DNA of 64,000 bases from Macrostomum hystrix (lineage: Eukaryota > Platyhelminthes > Macrostomidae): the NCBI GenBank assembly GCA_950097015.1, contig CATNEN010000038.1:9186001-9250000 (forward strand). Direction: 5' to 3'. A program made the translations under genes and the position numbers. This document shows positions 43,407 to 55,739 of the stretch, in pieces (the stretch's first letter is position 1; the number at the start of each line of letters is the position of its first letter). The notes under the pieces are model-generated. The model did no database searches. It worked only from the letters and a program-made list of their open reading frames with translations, and was not told where the DNA came from.

Positions 43407-46400
43407 TCATTTCCGCTGCTTGCCAGCTTCAGTAGCCGGGCCGCTTGGCTGGTCGGCCCTCTCATTCTCCAGCTGGCGCGGCTTTGTACTGGCCGGACTG
43501 TTCTTGGCCTCGCCTCTGTAGCGCTGGTCATAATCCCGCTGACGCTGCCGCATTGCAGCTCCGGGCTGCTGCTGCTGTTGCTGCTGTCTGGGTGACTCAG
43601 CGCCACCATTCTCTTGCTGCTGCTGCTGCTGCTGCTGCTGCTGATGCTTTGATGATTCTTCGGGCTTGTCTTTTTCCGACTGCGAAACCCTGTGCAATCG
43701 GGGTCTGTTGCTCTCAACCTGCAGCCAGGGCAGGTGCTCATGGAACACCTTGATAATTGAGTGATAGGTTTCCTTGTCGATAAGCTCAGGATTTATAGAA
43801 ATCTGGACTTGTTGGGTACTCGTGCACATCAACAGGCCTGAATCATGACCGACACACCCCAGCGGTCTCTAGCCTCCTACACAGCCACCTGCACCGACAC
43901 AGTCACCTGTCCTACACAGCTTCCTGTCCTACTACACAGCCACCTGTACCGACACTGTCACCTGTCCCACACAGCCTTCTGTCCTACTACACAGCCTCCT
44001 GTCCTACTACACAGCCTCCTGTCCTGTCCGAGTGCTACTACACAGCCTGCTGTCCTACACAGCCTCCTGTCCTACTACACAGCATCCTGTCCTACTACAC
44101 AGCCTCCTGTCCTACTACACAGCCTCCTGTCGTACTACACAGCCTGCTGTCCTACACAGCCTCCTGTCCTAATACACAGCCTTCTGTCCTACACAGCCTC
44201 CTGTCCTACTACACAGCCTCCTGTCCTACTACACAGCATCCTGTCCTACTACACAGCCTCCTGTCCTACTACACAGCCTTCTGTCCTACACAGCCTCCTG
44301 TCCTACTACACAGCCTTCTGTCCTACTACACAGCCTCCTGTCCTACACAGCCTTCTGTCCTACACAGCCTTCTGTCCTACACAGCCTCCTGTCCTACTAC
44401 ACAGCCTCCTGTCCTACACAGCCTCCTGTCCTACTACACAGCCTTCTGTCGTACTACACAGCCTTCTGTCCTACTACACAGCCTCCTGTCCTACACAGCC
44501 TTCTGTCCTACACAGCCTCCTGTCCTACTACACAGCCTCCTGTCCTACTACACAGCCTCCTGTCCTACTACACAGCCTCCTGTCCTACTACACAGCCTTC
44601 TGTCCTCCTGTCCTGTCCGAGTGCTACTACACAGCCTCCTGTCCCACACAGCTACCTGTGCTACTACGCAGCCTTCTATACCACACAGCCTGCTGTCCCA
44701 CACAGCCTATGGTAACAAAGTTACAGTACTCGCACAGCTTTAAAATGTCCCACAGATCTGTAAGTAACATATATTCGATCCATCTCTCGACCTTGATTTG
44801 CTCACCTTGATTTCGTTTTTCTTGGGCTCGTAGTCTAGATTCTCTCTGGTGTTGATTCGCGGTGTTGCCTTCTCGGAAAAGTTGACCCGCTCGTTAATTA
44901 TCTGGCAAAAGCAGTACGGCTTTAGATGACTGACGAGTTTTGTTGGCTTAAAAAAGCTACTCAATTTCTGATCAGCATGGTCTACTAGAAAATAATATCG
45001 TGCTTCTGTCATATTTATTAATATGATTTAAAGCTAAATTAAATTGTCAGCTGGTTAGATATCTGACGTTTTTTGACGAGCCTTCAAACTAAGAACTGTA
45101 CAGTTAGAAAGCTTGTTATACGGCATCGTTAGACAGCGTTTATGCCTGGCTAGATGCACTGTTGCTACGAAAATTTTCCATGTTGAGGCGGTTGATAGCT
45201 CGTATTCAATAAATATTGAAGTTCAATGTTCCATGCAGGTGTCTTAAACGTTCCAGGAACGATAGAAGATCAAAGTGAAGGGGATTTCCAGGAAAGTTTG
45301 AAGATCGAAGCGAAGAGGATTTCTAGGCAAGTTTAAATACCGAGGCACGTGGCGTTTCCAGGAAAGTTTGAAGATCGAAGCGAAGAGGATTTCCAGGAAA
45401 CATTGAAGATCGAAGCGAAGAGGATTCCTAGGAAAGTTTAAATACCGAGGCACGTGGCGTTTCCAGGAAACATTGAAGATCGAAGCGAAGAGGATTTCCA
45501 GGAAGTTTGAAGGTCGAAGCGAAGAGGATTTCTAGGAAAGTTTGAGGATCGAAGCGAAGTGGATTTCTAGGAAAGTCTAAATTTTTAGGCAGGTTGTGTT
45601 TCCTTAAAATTTAGAGTTCAAGGTCGAGCGGTTTTCGGGTACAAGTCACATGGCATCTCATATTCGCGGAGACTTTCCAGCAGTCTAGTTCATGGCTGTG
45701 GAAAATTGTTGCACACGTGCTTGTACCAGCAGCTCACGATGAGCATGTATAAAAGGGCCATTTCTGACCATCAGAGATTCGGTGCCTTACCCTAACTCTG
45801 GATGTTCTTGGTCGGTAGTGCAAATTCTCTCGGGTATTTATTGCCGGTAGGTTGGTCCACCGTAGGCGTTGGTGATAAATGTACTGCGGTTAACAGTGCG
45901 CAGGTGCATTGTGATAGTGCTGTTGTTGGTGTGATTCCAGTACAGCAATCACTAAGAATCGAAGGATGGGAAACTGAGTTTCTTAGAAAAGTCTGGGAGG
46001 CTAGTTTCCGCCAAAAATACACTTCGGACCCTTTTTCTGCACGCCCTTAGTGACTGATTCGTGTTTGATAAGAGGCGGATCAGCGGATTATCTTCTGATT
46101 GATAGCTTCATCGATTTCTGTCAAGCTTTTTTTAAAATATATATTTCTACTTTTTTTCCAGCCTCAAAAACTTTTTCTAGGAAACATAGTTTCCCATCCT
46201 TCTAATCCCACTGATCTTTGTTACAGTGTTTCGTTTCTATCAATATTAAGAAGTAATTTTGCAACAGGATTTCCTGTAATATCGGGATTAATCCGGTCAA
46301 TAAATTGCGGCCTTTTACAAAAATAGCAGAAACTACAACAACAACTATGTACTTTTCTGTCACCTCCGCTCGGCTTGTAGCGCAAGTTTTCCAGCGACCC

Positions 46401-48109
46401 AATCCGGGCTGCCGAGTCCCAGCTGATTCGCTGCTGGAAAACCTGATTTAGTGCGAGACAGTCAGACTCGTGACAAAATGCGCTTTTTAATTTTTTTTTC
46501 AGTCTGTTAAAATCACACAACGCTGTTAAACAAAGAGATCGCTATATTTTTAGATATTGTAAAATACTTAATTGCACTCGAAAAAATGGTTATCCGATAG
46601 GGAATCGATGAAATCGCAAACCTTTTTTTCGCCGCCGCGTGGTTTGTAGTCTTTGTTGCTCATGGTTTCAACTTTCGGCTTTGCATTCTTGGAAAACTCC
46701 AGCTTCTCCTTGAATATCTGCCTGTTGCCACCGCCTGTTTGAAGTTAAAGAATGTAACGTGTTGTGAGGGAGGGAGTGTGGTGGGTGTTGGGGAGTGAGG
46801 TGGGTGTTGGGGAGTGAGGTGGGTGTTGGGGAGTGAGGTGGGTGTTGGAAGGTGAGGTGGGTGGATTGAAATCTTCATGCACACAAATCCATCTCGTACC
46901 GGGCTGATATCCTTGATTCTCTCGGGTGTGGACCTTGTTTTCCGCCTGAAAGTTCACCTTCTCTTTGAAGATTTTTTTCTGCAAATTAAAGCAAATAATT
47001 ATCGACTCTTGAATCATGAAAGCTGCGAGCTTGCTATATGTTCCTGAACTCCTTATACCTCACCACCCTTCGGCTTGTACTCTTTGTTCTGGGTGTCCAC
47101 TTTGGGTGGGATGTCCTTACTTTCGCCGGCTTCCCCTGCGGAAATAAAATTACCAAAGCATTCATAGATGTCTGTAAGTCAGAACAGATATGTGAATTAT
47201 AACAACACTCCCTGCATCAACAACAGCAACACTCCCTGCATCAACAACACTCCCTGCATCAACAACACTCCCTGCATCAACAACACTCCCTGCATCAACA
47301 ACACTCCCTGCATCAACAACATCCCTGCATCAACAACACTCCCTGCATCAACAACACTCCCTGCATCAACAACACTCCCTGCATCAACAACACTCCCTGC
47401 ATCAACAACATCCCTGCATCAACAACACTCCCTGCATCAACAACACTCCCTGCATCAACAACATCCCTGCATCAACAACACTCCCTGCATCAACAACACT
47501 CCCTGCATCAACAACACTCCCTGCATCAACAACAGCAACACTCCCTGCATCAACAACACTCCCTGCATCAACAACACTCCCTGCATCAACAACACTCCCT
47601 GCATCAACAACACTCCCTGCATCAACAACATCCCTGCATCAACAACACTCCCTGCATCAACAACACTCCCTGCATCAACAACACTCCCTGCATCAACAAC
47701 ACTCCCTGCATCAACAACATCCCTGCATCAACAACACTCCCTGCATCAACAACACCCCCTGCATCAACAACATCCCTGCATCAACAACACTCCCTGCATC
47801 AACAACACTCCCTGCATCAACAACACTCCCTGCATCAACAACATCCCTGCATCAACAACACTCCCTGCATCAACAACACTCCCTGCATCAACAACATCCC
47901 TGCATCAACAACACTCCCTGCATCAACAACACTCCCTGCATCAACAACAGCAACACGCAGTATCAAAGCCTCGCCGACTCACAGTCTGGTGGCAGACCAA
48001 TTCTTCGTCTCTGCTTTACGACGTCGTCGCCCCCACCACCGCTGCCGCCGCCGCCGCTGTCGCCACCGCCGGCACCACCGCCGCTTTTGCCACCACCCTG
48101 CGTTGCCAT
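43407..48109 (-). CDS. tau/MAP-family microtubule-binding protein, seven exons
   Basis: Minus-strand exons 47983-48109, 47059-47135, 46900-46978, 46622-46734, 46353-46442, 44806-44901 and 43407-43802 join in phase to 978 nt, or 325 residues. Exon 1 starts MATQGGGKSGGG and is Gly-rich. Five successive segments match the tau repeat pattern: KVDTQNKEYKPKGGE; HTRENQGYQPGGGNRQI; KVETMSNKDYKPRGGEKK; ARIGSLENLRYKPSGGDRK; INTRENLDYEPKKNEIK. Linkers such as IFKEKVNF and IINERVNF resemble the tau VQIINKKLDL. Repeats of this kind bind and stabilise microtubules. The last exon carries Q10 and Q7 runs; its acceptor at 43803 was chosen for phase and is the least certain junction. Four introns contain tandem arrays. 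It may be the only tau/MAP2/MAP4-type gene, as in other invertebrates, which cannot be judged here. Confidence 0.82.
43845..44700. repeat. 17/20-bp minisatellite
   Basis: Unit TCCTACTACACAGCCTCCTG, with a short form lacking TAC. It lies in the last intron of the tau/MAP gene. The long plus-strand ORF across it is a by-product. Confidence 0.94.
45240..45600. repeat. irregular minisatellite of about 36 bp
   Basis: Repeating GAAGATCGAAGCGAAGAGGA with TTTCCAGGAAAGTTT spacers, some copies with an inserted TAAATACCGAGGCACGTGGC block. It lies in a tau/MAP intron. Confidence 0.85.
45748..45756 (+). promoter_or_regulatory. consensus TATA box inside a tau/MAP intron
   Basis: TATAAAAGG on the plus strand, antisense to the host gene. 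The open frame that follows (45802-46050) has no recognisable domain and overlaps a fold-back repeat, so the promoter may belong to a degraded mobile element. Confidence 0.3.
45961..46203. repeat. fold-back inverted repeat, arms about 41 bp
   Basis: Left arm 45961-46001 begins GAAGGATGGGAAACT; right arm 46161-46203 ends AGTTTCCCATCCTTC. The arms pair at roughly 35 of 41 positions around a loop of about 160 bp. It lies in the intron before the tau/MAP exon at 44806-44901. Confidence 0.7.
46780..46866. repeat. 19-bp minisatellite, about 4 copies
   Basis: Unit GGGTGTTGGGGAGTGAGGT in the short tau/MAP intron between exons 46900-46978 and 46622-46734. Confidence 0.85.
47200..47955. repeat. 15/18-bp minisatellite, about 42 copies
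   Basis: Unit CAACAACACTCCCTGCAT, with a short form CAACAACATCCCTGCAT-type step that shifts frame. It fills tau/MAP intron 1, ending about 30 bp from exon 1. ORFs through it are by-products. Confidence 0.94.
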
Positions 48110-49189
48110 CTGCTTAGAGGCAGAAATGCTGTCCTAAATAGACCGGCCCTGTGCGATACAGTCACAGCTGTGCTGGTTTCAAGAGCTAAGCAAGATACGC
48201 TTGGCACAACCAACTCGATATAGACCAAAGCAGAGTAGAGGAATGTAATAACACTGCTCTAATGTGTGTGTTCTCAGTTGGAATAAATCTGTGTTCATAT
48301 GCTAAATACCTGCATGGCTGTAATAAACACACACTGGCGAGTGTCCAGCTTGTCCCGTTGTCCAACCGCCGCGCTATTGACGGCCTTCTAATACTGGGGC
48401 TCCAATAGACCATGTAGACCAATAGACCAGACAATAGTACCATGCCCCACTGCCCTTCACCCCCAACTCTCTACCTCCATTATTCAGCTCTGGACAAAAT
48501 ACAAAAAGGGAGATCGTCGGTTTAATAAGCTGGTTCAAAGACTTGAGACCACCTTTTTGGCTGCACTAGCTGCTGAGTCTGAGTAGGGTTTGAGTTAGAC
48601 AACTTCTATAGCCTCCATCAACAGAATCTAGCCATGGCAACACAACTCGAGAATTAAACTGGGCGTCTCTTGCCAGTATTTCTGTTCTCAATGTGGTCTC
48701 AAGTCGTTTTCTTCGCGGCTTAAAAGACTAAGATAGAATGAGCTTTTAATTATCTGCTTGCAACCTAGTGTTCCACACTTTTTGTAACGCAATTGCATTA
48801 AAAGTAACGATTATTGAGTTATTTTAACTGAGCGTTTATGGAAAGTAACGAAAGGGAGTCGATACAGCAAAATATAATCCCAATTCAATTATGTGAACTG
48901 GAATCAAAAAACAGAAATTGGTTGAAAAAGGTCAGCTATCGATCAATAAGCGATTGAAAGTTAAGGAACAGATGCACAGAAGTTACTACTGAATACAAAA
49001 TGAAAGTAGTGCATTGGTAGTTTATCTTTTCAAGAATAAAATAGAAAATACTCCCTCTTTATACTCGGAAGAGCACAAAATAACTTAAACTATCAATAAA
49101 GTTTTTGAAGCTGATAGAAAATTAAAGTAAGCAATGAACTAGCAATCATTTTCCTATCTCTATTTCTCTTGTCGAATTTATTTCGACTC
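48110..49189. other. intergenic upstream of the tau/MAP gene
   Basis: Unique moderately AT-rich DNA without coding support. The minus-strand promoter of the tau/MAP gene should lie at its left end; no clear TATA box was seen. Confidence 0.35.
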
Positions 49190-50240
49190 AGTAATTTATT
49201 CCCCTCTCTCCTTCTCTCCCTCTCTCCTTCTCTCCTTCTCTCCCTCTCTCCTTCTCTCCCTCTCACCCTCTCTCCCTCTCTCTTTCCTCCTCCCTTTGTC
49301 CTTCTCTCCCTCTCTCATTCTCTCTTTCCTTCCTCCCTTTGTCCTTCTCTCCCTCTCTCCTTCTCTCTTTCCTTCCTCCCTTTGTCCTTCTCTCCCTCTC
49401 TCCTTCTCTCTTTCCTTCCTCCCTTTGTCCTTCTCTCCCTCTCTCCTTCTCTCTTTCCTTCCTCCCTTTGTCCTTCTCTCCCTCTCTCCTTCTCTCTTTC
49501 CTTCCTCCCTTTGTCCTCTCTCCATTTCTCCTTCTCTCCTTCTCTCCCCTCTCTCCCTTTCTCACCCTCTCTTCTACTCACCCTCTCTCCTTCTCACCCT
49601 CTCTCCTTCTCACCCTCTCTTCTTCTCACCCTCTCTTCTTCTCACCATCTCTTCTTCTCACCCTCTATCCTTCTTACCCGCTCTCCTTCTCTCCCCTCTC
49701 TCCTTCTCACCCTCTCTCCTTCTCACCCTCTCTCCTTCTCTCTTTCCTTCCTCCCTTTGTCCTTCTCTCCCTCTCTCCTTCTCTCTTTCCTTCCTCCCTT
49801 TGTCCTCTCTCCATCTCTCCTTCTCTCCTTCTCTCCTTCTCTCCGTCTCTCCCTCTCTTCTTCTCTCTCTCCTTCTCTCCCTCTCTCCCTCTCTCCCTCT
49901 CTCCCCTCTCTCCTTCTCACCCTCTCTCCTTCTCTCCCTCTCTCCTTCTCTCCTTCTCTCCTTCTCTCCGCCTCTCCCTCTCTTCTTCTCTCTCTCCTTC
50001 TCTCCTTCTCTCCATCTCTCCCTCCTTCTCTCTCTCCTTCTCTCCCTCTCTCCCTCTCTCCCCTCTCCTTCTCTCCCCTCTCTCCCTCTCTCCTTCTCTC
50101 CCCTCTCTCCTTCTCACCCTTTCTCCTTCTCACCCTCTCTCCTTCTCACCCTCTCTCCTTCTCACCCTCTCTCCTTCTCACCCTCTCCCTCTTTCACTCC
50201 CTGCCTCTCTCACACTCTATCTCACTCTCTAGCTCGTATC
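49190..50240. repeat. 1-kb polypyrimidine tract
   Basis: Almost purely C/T on the plus strand, built from CTCTCTCCTTCTCTCC-like units with embedded TTCCTTCCTCCCTTTGTC blocks and CTCACC variants. All three plus frames stay open; no gene is implied. Confidence 0.95.
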
Positions 50241-50436
50241 TCTATATGTTTGTGTCCTCATTCTAAATCAGTCTTCAATAATCTCAGCCCCCTCTCTCAG
50301 CCTCTGTCCTTCCCTCAATAACCTGTAGCAGGCTGAGAGATAGGCCCGTTCCCAGCGTGCCTACTAACTACTTAACTGGATTTTGTTACTTTGTTTAAGC
50401 AAGCCGATGTGATTTGTCAGCGTCAGACAAATGCTG

Positions 50437-50437
<1 letters not shown>

Positions 50438-50469
<32 letters not shown>
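50438..50469. repeat. (CTG)10 microsatellite
   Basis: Ten uninterrupted CTG triplets, CAG on the minus strand, with no recognisable exon around them. Confidence 0.9.
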
Positions 50470-50471
<2 letters not shown>

Positions 50472-50679
50472 AACCGGACTCCAATCTGATTAAACACTGC
50501 CTAACATTTGACGTCCCCTGAACTTTTAGCTAGTGGCATGGCAATAACATTTGCTGGGCCTTCGCATTCTGCGTGCCTTGATGTTGTTTAGACTGACCTT
50601 CAACACATCCAGGGTCTGAGGGACTAGGATGCCTGGAACCAAGTAGTTAGTACTCCGGAGCTCCAAGACTGTGACTATT

Positions 50680-51570
50680 GTCATAATCCCATCCAGTAAT
50701 GCCATAGACTATAGTCATAATCCCATCCAGTAATGTCCCATCGAGACTATAGTCATATTCCCATCCAGTAATGCCATAGACTATAGTCATAATCCCATCC
50801 AGTAATGTCCCATCGAGACTATAGTCATATTCCCATCCAGTCATGTCATAGACTATAGTCATAATCCCATCCAGTAATGTCCCATCGAGACTATAGTCAT
50901 ATTCCCATCCAGTCATGTCATAGACTATAGTCATATTCCCATCCAGTAATGTCATGACTATAGTCATAATCCCATCCAGTAATGTCATGACTATAGTCAT
51001 AATCCCATCCAGTAATGTCATGACTATAGTCATATTCCCATCCAGTAATGTCCCATCGAGACTATAGTCATATTCCCATCCAGTAATGCCATAGACTATA
51101 GTCATAATCCCATCCAGTAATGTCCCATCGAGACTATAGTCATATTCCCATCCAGTCATGTCATAGACTATAGTCATAATCCCATCCAGTAATGTCCCAT
51201 CGAGACTATAGTCATATTCCCATCCAGTCATGTCATAGACTATAGTCATATTCCCATCCAGTAATGTCATGACTATAGTCATAATCCCATCCAGTAATGT
51301 CATGACTATAGTCATAATCCCATCCAGTAATGTCATGACTATAGTCATATTCCCATCCAGTAATGTCCCATGGAGACTATAGTCATATTCCCATCCAGTC
51401 ATGTCATAGACTATAGTCATAATCCCATCCAGCATTTTCCCATAGAGACTATAGTCATAATCCCATCCAGCATTTTCCCATAGAGACTATAGTCATAATC
51501 CTATCCAGCATTTTCCCATAGAGACTATAGTCATAATCCCATCCAGTAATGCCATTGATTACAGTCATAT
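50680..51570. repeat. 29/38-bp minisatellite with block duplication
   Basis: Core ATAGTCATAATCCCATCCAG with several spacer types (TAATGTCCCATCGAGACT, TCATGTCATAGACT, TAATGTCATGACT). The series of spacers recurs in the same order, showing multi-unit duplication. Confidence 0.93.
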
Positions 51571-51934
51571 TCCCACTACCTATCATCAAATACCAGCTAG
51601 TAGTTAAAGTAGTTAAAATTTTAACAAACTAAAAGTTTTTGTACTTTTTGGCCAATCTGTACTTTCCAGTGCTAATTGGATTGGGAGGAGCCGAGGAGCC
51701 ACAGGTGCTTTCGCCAGAAGGTCGGTGGGCAAGCAACAGATGAAACTAGAGCCGCTTGACAAAAAGAATTTGCTTTCAGGCCGAGTCTGTCCGACTCAGT
51801 CGGCTGAGTAAGCCGAGCTCACATCTGTTGAAACACAGCATGGCCGGGCGGCTATCAGGTTTCGTCTGATTTGCTGCTGTGCGATTGAGTCTATGGAAAT
51901 TTCCTGTCTGCTGCTTCTGGCCAGCGCCTGATAA
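51571..51934. other. unique spacer between arrays
   Basis: No gene or motif seen. Confidence 0.3.
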
Positions 51935-53210
51935 ATCAGGGGCGGATTAAGGGGCGGATTTGATTTCTAACTGAGGGCGGATTAAGGAGCGGATTTGATT
52001 TCTACCTGAGGGTGGATTCAGGGGCGGATTTGATTTCTAACTGAGGGTGGATTCAGGGGCGGATTTGATTTCAAACTGAGGGTGGATTCAGGGGCGGATT
52101 TGATTTCTAACTGAGGGTGGATTCAGGGGCGGATTTGATTTCTAACTGAGGGTGGATTCAGGGGCCGTCTGGATTTCTTTGAGGACGGAGGATAAAGGGT
52201 CGGTTGGGATTTCTGTGTGGAGGGCGGATTCAGGAGCGGATGGGATTTCTAACTAAGGGGGGTCGGGATTTCTGTCAAGGGGGCGGATGGGATTTCTAAA
52301 AGATGGCGGATTCAGGGGCGGATTGGATTTCTACCATAGGGTGGATCAGGGGCGGATTCAGGGGCGGATGGGATTTCTAAAAGATGGTGGATTCAGGGGT
52401 GGATTCGATTTCTGCGATAGGGTGGATTCAGGGGCGGATTCAGGGGCGGATTCAGGGGCGGATTCGATTTCTGCGATAGGGTGGATTCAGGGGCGGATTC
52501 AGGGGCGGATTCGATTTCTGCGATAGGGTGGATTCAGGGGCGGATTCAGGGGCGGATTCGATTTCTGCGATAGGGTGGATTCAGGGGCGGATTCAGGGGC
52601 GGATTCGATTTCTGCGATAGGGTGGATTCAGGGGCGGATTCAGGGGCGGATTCGATTTCTACCTTAGGGCGGATTCAGGGGCGGATTCGATTTCTACCAT
52701 AGGGTGGATTCAGGGGCGGATTCGATTTCTATCATAAGGTGGATTCAGGGGCGGATTCAGGGGCGGATTCGATTTCTACCATAGGGTGGATTCAGGGGCG
52801 GATTCAGGGGCGGGTTAGATTTCTACCTTAGGTCGGATTCAGGGGCGGATTGGATTTCTGAGGGCGGATTCAGGGGCAGATTGGATTTCTGAGGGGCGAA
52901 TTGGATTTCTGAGGGCGGATTCAGGGGCGGATTGGATTTCTGAGGGCGGATTCAGGGGCGGATTGGATTTCTGAGGGCGGATTCAGGGGCGGATTGGATT
53001 TCTACCTTAAGTCGGATTCAGGGGCGGATTGGATTTCTACCTTAGGTCGGATTCAGTGGCGGATTGGATTTCTGAGGGCGGATTGGATTTCTAACTGAGG
53101 GCGGATTAAGGGGCGGATAATATTTCTACCTGAGGGCGGATTCAAGGGCCGATAGTATTTTATGGAGGGGGTTTACGGGCGGATTGGATTTCTAACTGAG
53201 GGCAGATTTA
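51935..53210. repeat. GGGGCGGATT-based minisatellite
   Basis: Composite array of GGATTCAGGGGCGGATT and TTTCTA/TTTCTGAGGGC segments with changing spacing; short units are nested inside longer ones. Confidence 0.9.
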
Positions 53211-53513
53211 CGTGGAGGAGAGGATTTATCACGGGGCGGATTCAGGGCCGGAAATCGTTTGCCTCTTCGGTCGGATGCCAATTAGTTTAGTGATTTGTTT
53301 CCGAGTGTCTAATTCTGTCGCGCGGCAAGTGATTTCCAAGTGCATTTAGAACTGGCAATGTTTCAGCCAAAGTCCAAAAACCGTTTGAGCAATTGAAGGC
53401 CACGCAGCTGTTGGAGTTGTAAAACTTCTATGTTTTTAGCGGCCAAGGATTAGCCAGCCCTGCAAACAGTAAGGCAGTAAACACTGGCTGCTTATACAGG
53501 CGCCAATCGAGGC

Positions 53514-53729
53514 ATGCTTTATCTGCTGCTGCTGATTCTAAACTGTGCGCGAAGAGAACGAGGCATATGGCTGCCGTCTAGACTGAGGTGCCTCCGCTCT
53601 GCTAGCGATCGTAATCAGTTTCGACGCACTTCAACTTCGTCCACCAGGAGATTAGCGCCGCCGCCACCCGCCCCCTCCACCCTCGAAGCCAGTTTAGAGC
53701 CATCTAAGCTCGTGCTTTTTTCTGAATGA
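53514..53729 (+). CDS. possible small ORF with hydrophobic N-terminus (weak)
   Basis: A 71-codon frame starting MLYLLLLILNCARR, then Arg/Ser-rich and a PPPPAPST segment. The start looks like a signal peptide, but there is no domain, no homologue recalled and no promoter seen; arrays flank it on both sides. It may be a chance ORF or an exon of an unseen gene. Confidence 0.15.
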   Translation: MLYLLLLILNCARRERGIWLPSRLRCLRSASDRNQFRRTSTSSTRRLAPPPPAPSTLEASLEPSKLVLFSE

Positions 53730-53764
53730 AAGAGCAATGTGCAATTTGAATTTGATTCCAGTCG

Positions 53765-54690
53765 TGGGAATTTTTAGCGGTTGGTAGAGAGCGGAATTTT
53801 TAGGGGTTGGTAGGGAGCGGATTTAGGAGTTGGTAGGGGGCGGATATTGTGTTTGGTAGGGAGCGGATTTAGGAGTTGGTTGGGAGCGGATTTCGGGGTT
53901 GTTAGGGAGCGGATTTTGGGTTTGGTAGGGAGCGGATTAAGGAGTTGGTAGGGAGCTGATTTTGGGATTGGTAGGCAGCGGATTTAGGAGTTGGTAGGGA
54001 GCGGATATTTTGTTTGGTAGGGAGCGGATTTAGGAGTTGGTTGGGAGCGGATTTTGGGATTGGTAGGCAGCGGATTTAGAAGTTGGTAGAGATCTGATTT
54101 TGGAGTTGGTAGGGAGCGGATTTTGGGGTTGTTAAGGAGCGGATTTTAGATTTGGTAGGGAGCGGATTTTGGGGTTTGTAGGGAGCGGATTTAGAAGTCG
54201 GTAGGGAGCGGATTTAGGAGTAGGTAGGGAGCGGATATTTTGTTTGGTAGGGAGCGGATTTAGGAGTTGGTTGGGAGCGGATTTTGGGGTTGTTAGGGAG
54301 CGGATTTTGGGGTTGGTAGGGAGCTGATTTTGGGATTGGTAGGCAGCGGATTTAGAAGTTGGTAGGGAGCTGATTTTGGAGTTGGTAGGGAGCGGATTTT
54401 AGGTTTGGTATGGAGCGGATTTTGGGTTTGGTAGGGAGCGGATTTAGGAGTTGGTAGGGAGAGGATATTGGGTTTGGTTGGGAGCGGATTTTGGAGTTGG
54501 TAGGGAGCGGATTTAGGAGTTGTTAGGGAGCTGATTTTGGGGTTGGTAGGGAGCGGATTTAGGGGTTGTTAGGGAGCGGATTTAGGAGTTGGTAGGGAGC
54601 TGATTTTGGGTTTGGTATGGAGCGGATTTTGGGTTTGGTAGGGAGCGGATTTAGGAGTTGGTAGGGAGCGGGATTTAAAAAGGATAGTCG
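53765..54690. repeat. 23-bp minisatellite, about 40 copies
   Basis: The unit begins GTAGGGAGCGGATTTAGGAG and ends TTG, with a second form GGATTTTGGGTTTG. The GCGGATT core resembles that of the preceding array, so the two may be related. Confidence 0.93.
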
Positions 54691-55739
54691 CAGGTTTTTG
54701 GATTGGGTTTGAGAACTGATTTAGCATTTGTCGGAATGGGATTTCTTGGTAAGTTAGGGAGAGGATTTTAGGAGCCGATAAGCTAGGAAGCGGAATATAG
54801 GGGTGAATAGGGAACGAATTTTAGGGTTATATATGCGGGTAGAGGACTGCAGAGGGTAGGGACATTATTTAGAAGGGTGCAACTGGTGATGATTATCTGA
54901 TAGATAGTCAGATGACTTCCCTGACGCCGGCGCCATGATCAAATAAATTTCACTGAGAGCATTTATCAGACACTCAGACAAAGCATTGTATTTTACTAAC
55001 ACAAATGCAGCTGTTTCCGATGCTCAAATATAGTTGTCAACGACCTTAGCGATTCAATCGAAAATTTGTTGACGACTGTCAAAAGAATTCCGCGTCTGGC
55101 CGTTGTTGCCCGGCGTAAAAGTACAAACGCAGCCGCCCAGTCGTGGGACCTCGTGCGCCCCGCATGGCAAACACGCAGCAGCGAGGCTGCGTGTTAAAAC
55201 AAACCAGTTTGTCCCAAGGCCGCTTCCGCTTTGAGTCTCTCAATTTTTTGCTTCCTAGCTCGGTGGGCAACTGCCAGCCAGTCAGTCAGATCAGCATGCA
55301 CCGTCTGGCATGCATGCCCTGGAAACCCCACGCTGTGCCATTGTTTCGCCACTTTGCATAAATTGGCATGGCGGAAAGGGGAGTTGAGGTGCTAGACCCG
55401 CTGCCGCTGCTCACTGCAGCATTGAGATCCGAGACAGCACGATCTGTCAGAGTGGAAAAGTACAACCCCCAGGACTGGAATCAATACCCAATGTCTGGCA
55501 TTGATTTTGCCTTCCGCTCTCACATCAGCGCATACAGCACTAGCTCACTACTGTCTTGGTTGCTTGCTTTCGCTAGCTCAACACGAAATTCACGGCGCTA
55601 CCCAATCACATCTAGTCCCGAGTCCCGACTACCAGCGATTATACATCTACGCTCGTATTTCTGCTCTGCTCGGTTTTTTCAGCACCGTTCTGTTTCTTTT
55701 CCTTAATTGCAATCTTCCTTCCCATTCATACTTCCCTTC
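54691..55739. other. unique spacer, no gene seen
   Basis: Mixed-composition DNA. A 9-bp stem hairpin (ACACGCAGC / GCTGCGTGT, 55171-55194) is the only notable structure. ORFs on both strands lack any family resemblance. Confidence 0.35.

Noticed and set aside
47168-48223. 351-codon plus-strand ORF with INNTPC and PASTTL repeats
   Set aside because: Reading of the 15/18-bp array in tau/MAP intron 1 and antisense of its first exon.
49169-50321. Ser/Leu/Pro-rich 297-365-codon ORFs and Glu/Arg-rich ORFs on the other strand
   Set aside because: Products of the polypyrimidine tract, open in all frames on both strands with no flanking gene signals.
50647-51435. 262-codon minus-strand ORF with TGWEYDYSLDGTLLDG repeats
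   Set aside because: Reading of the 29/38-bp array with no supporting features.
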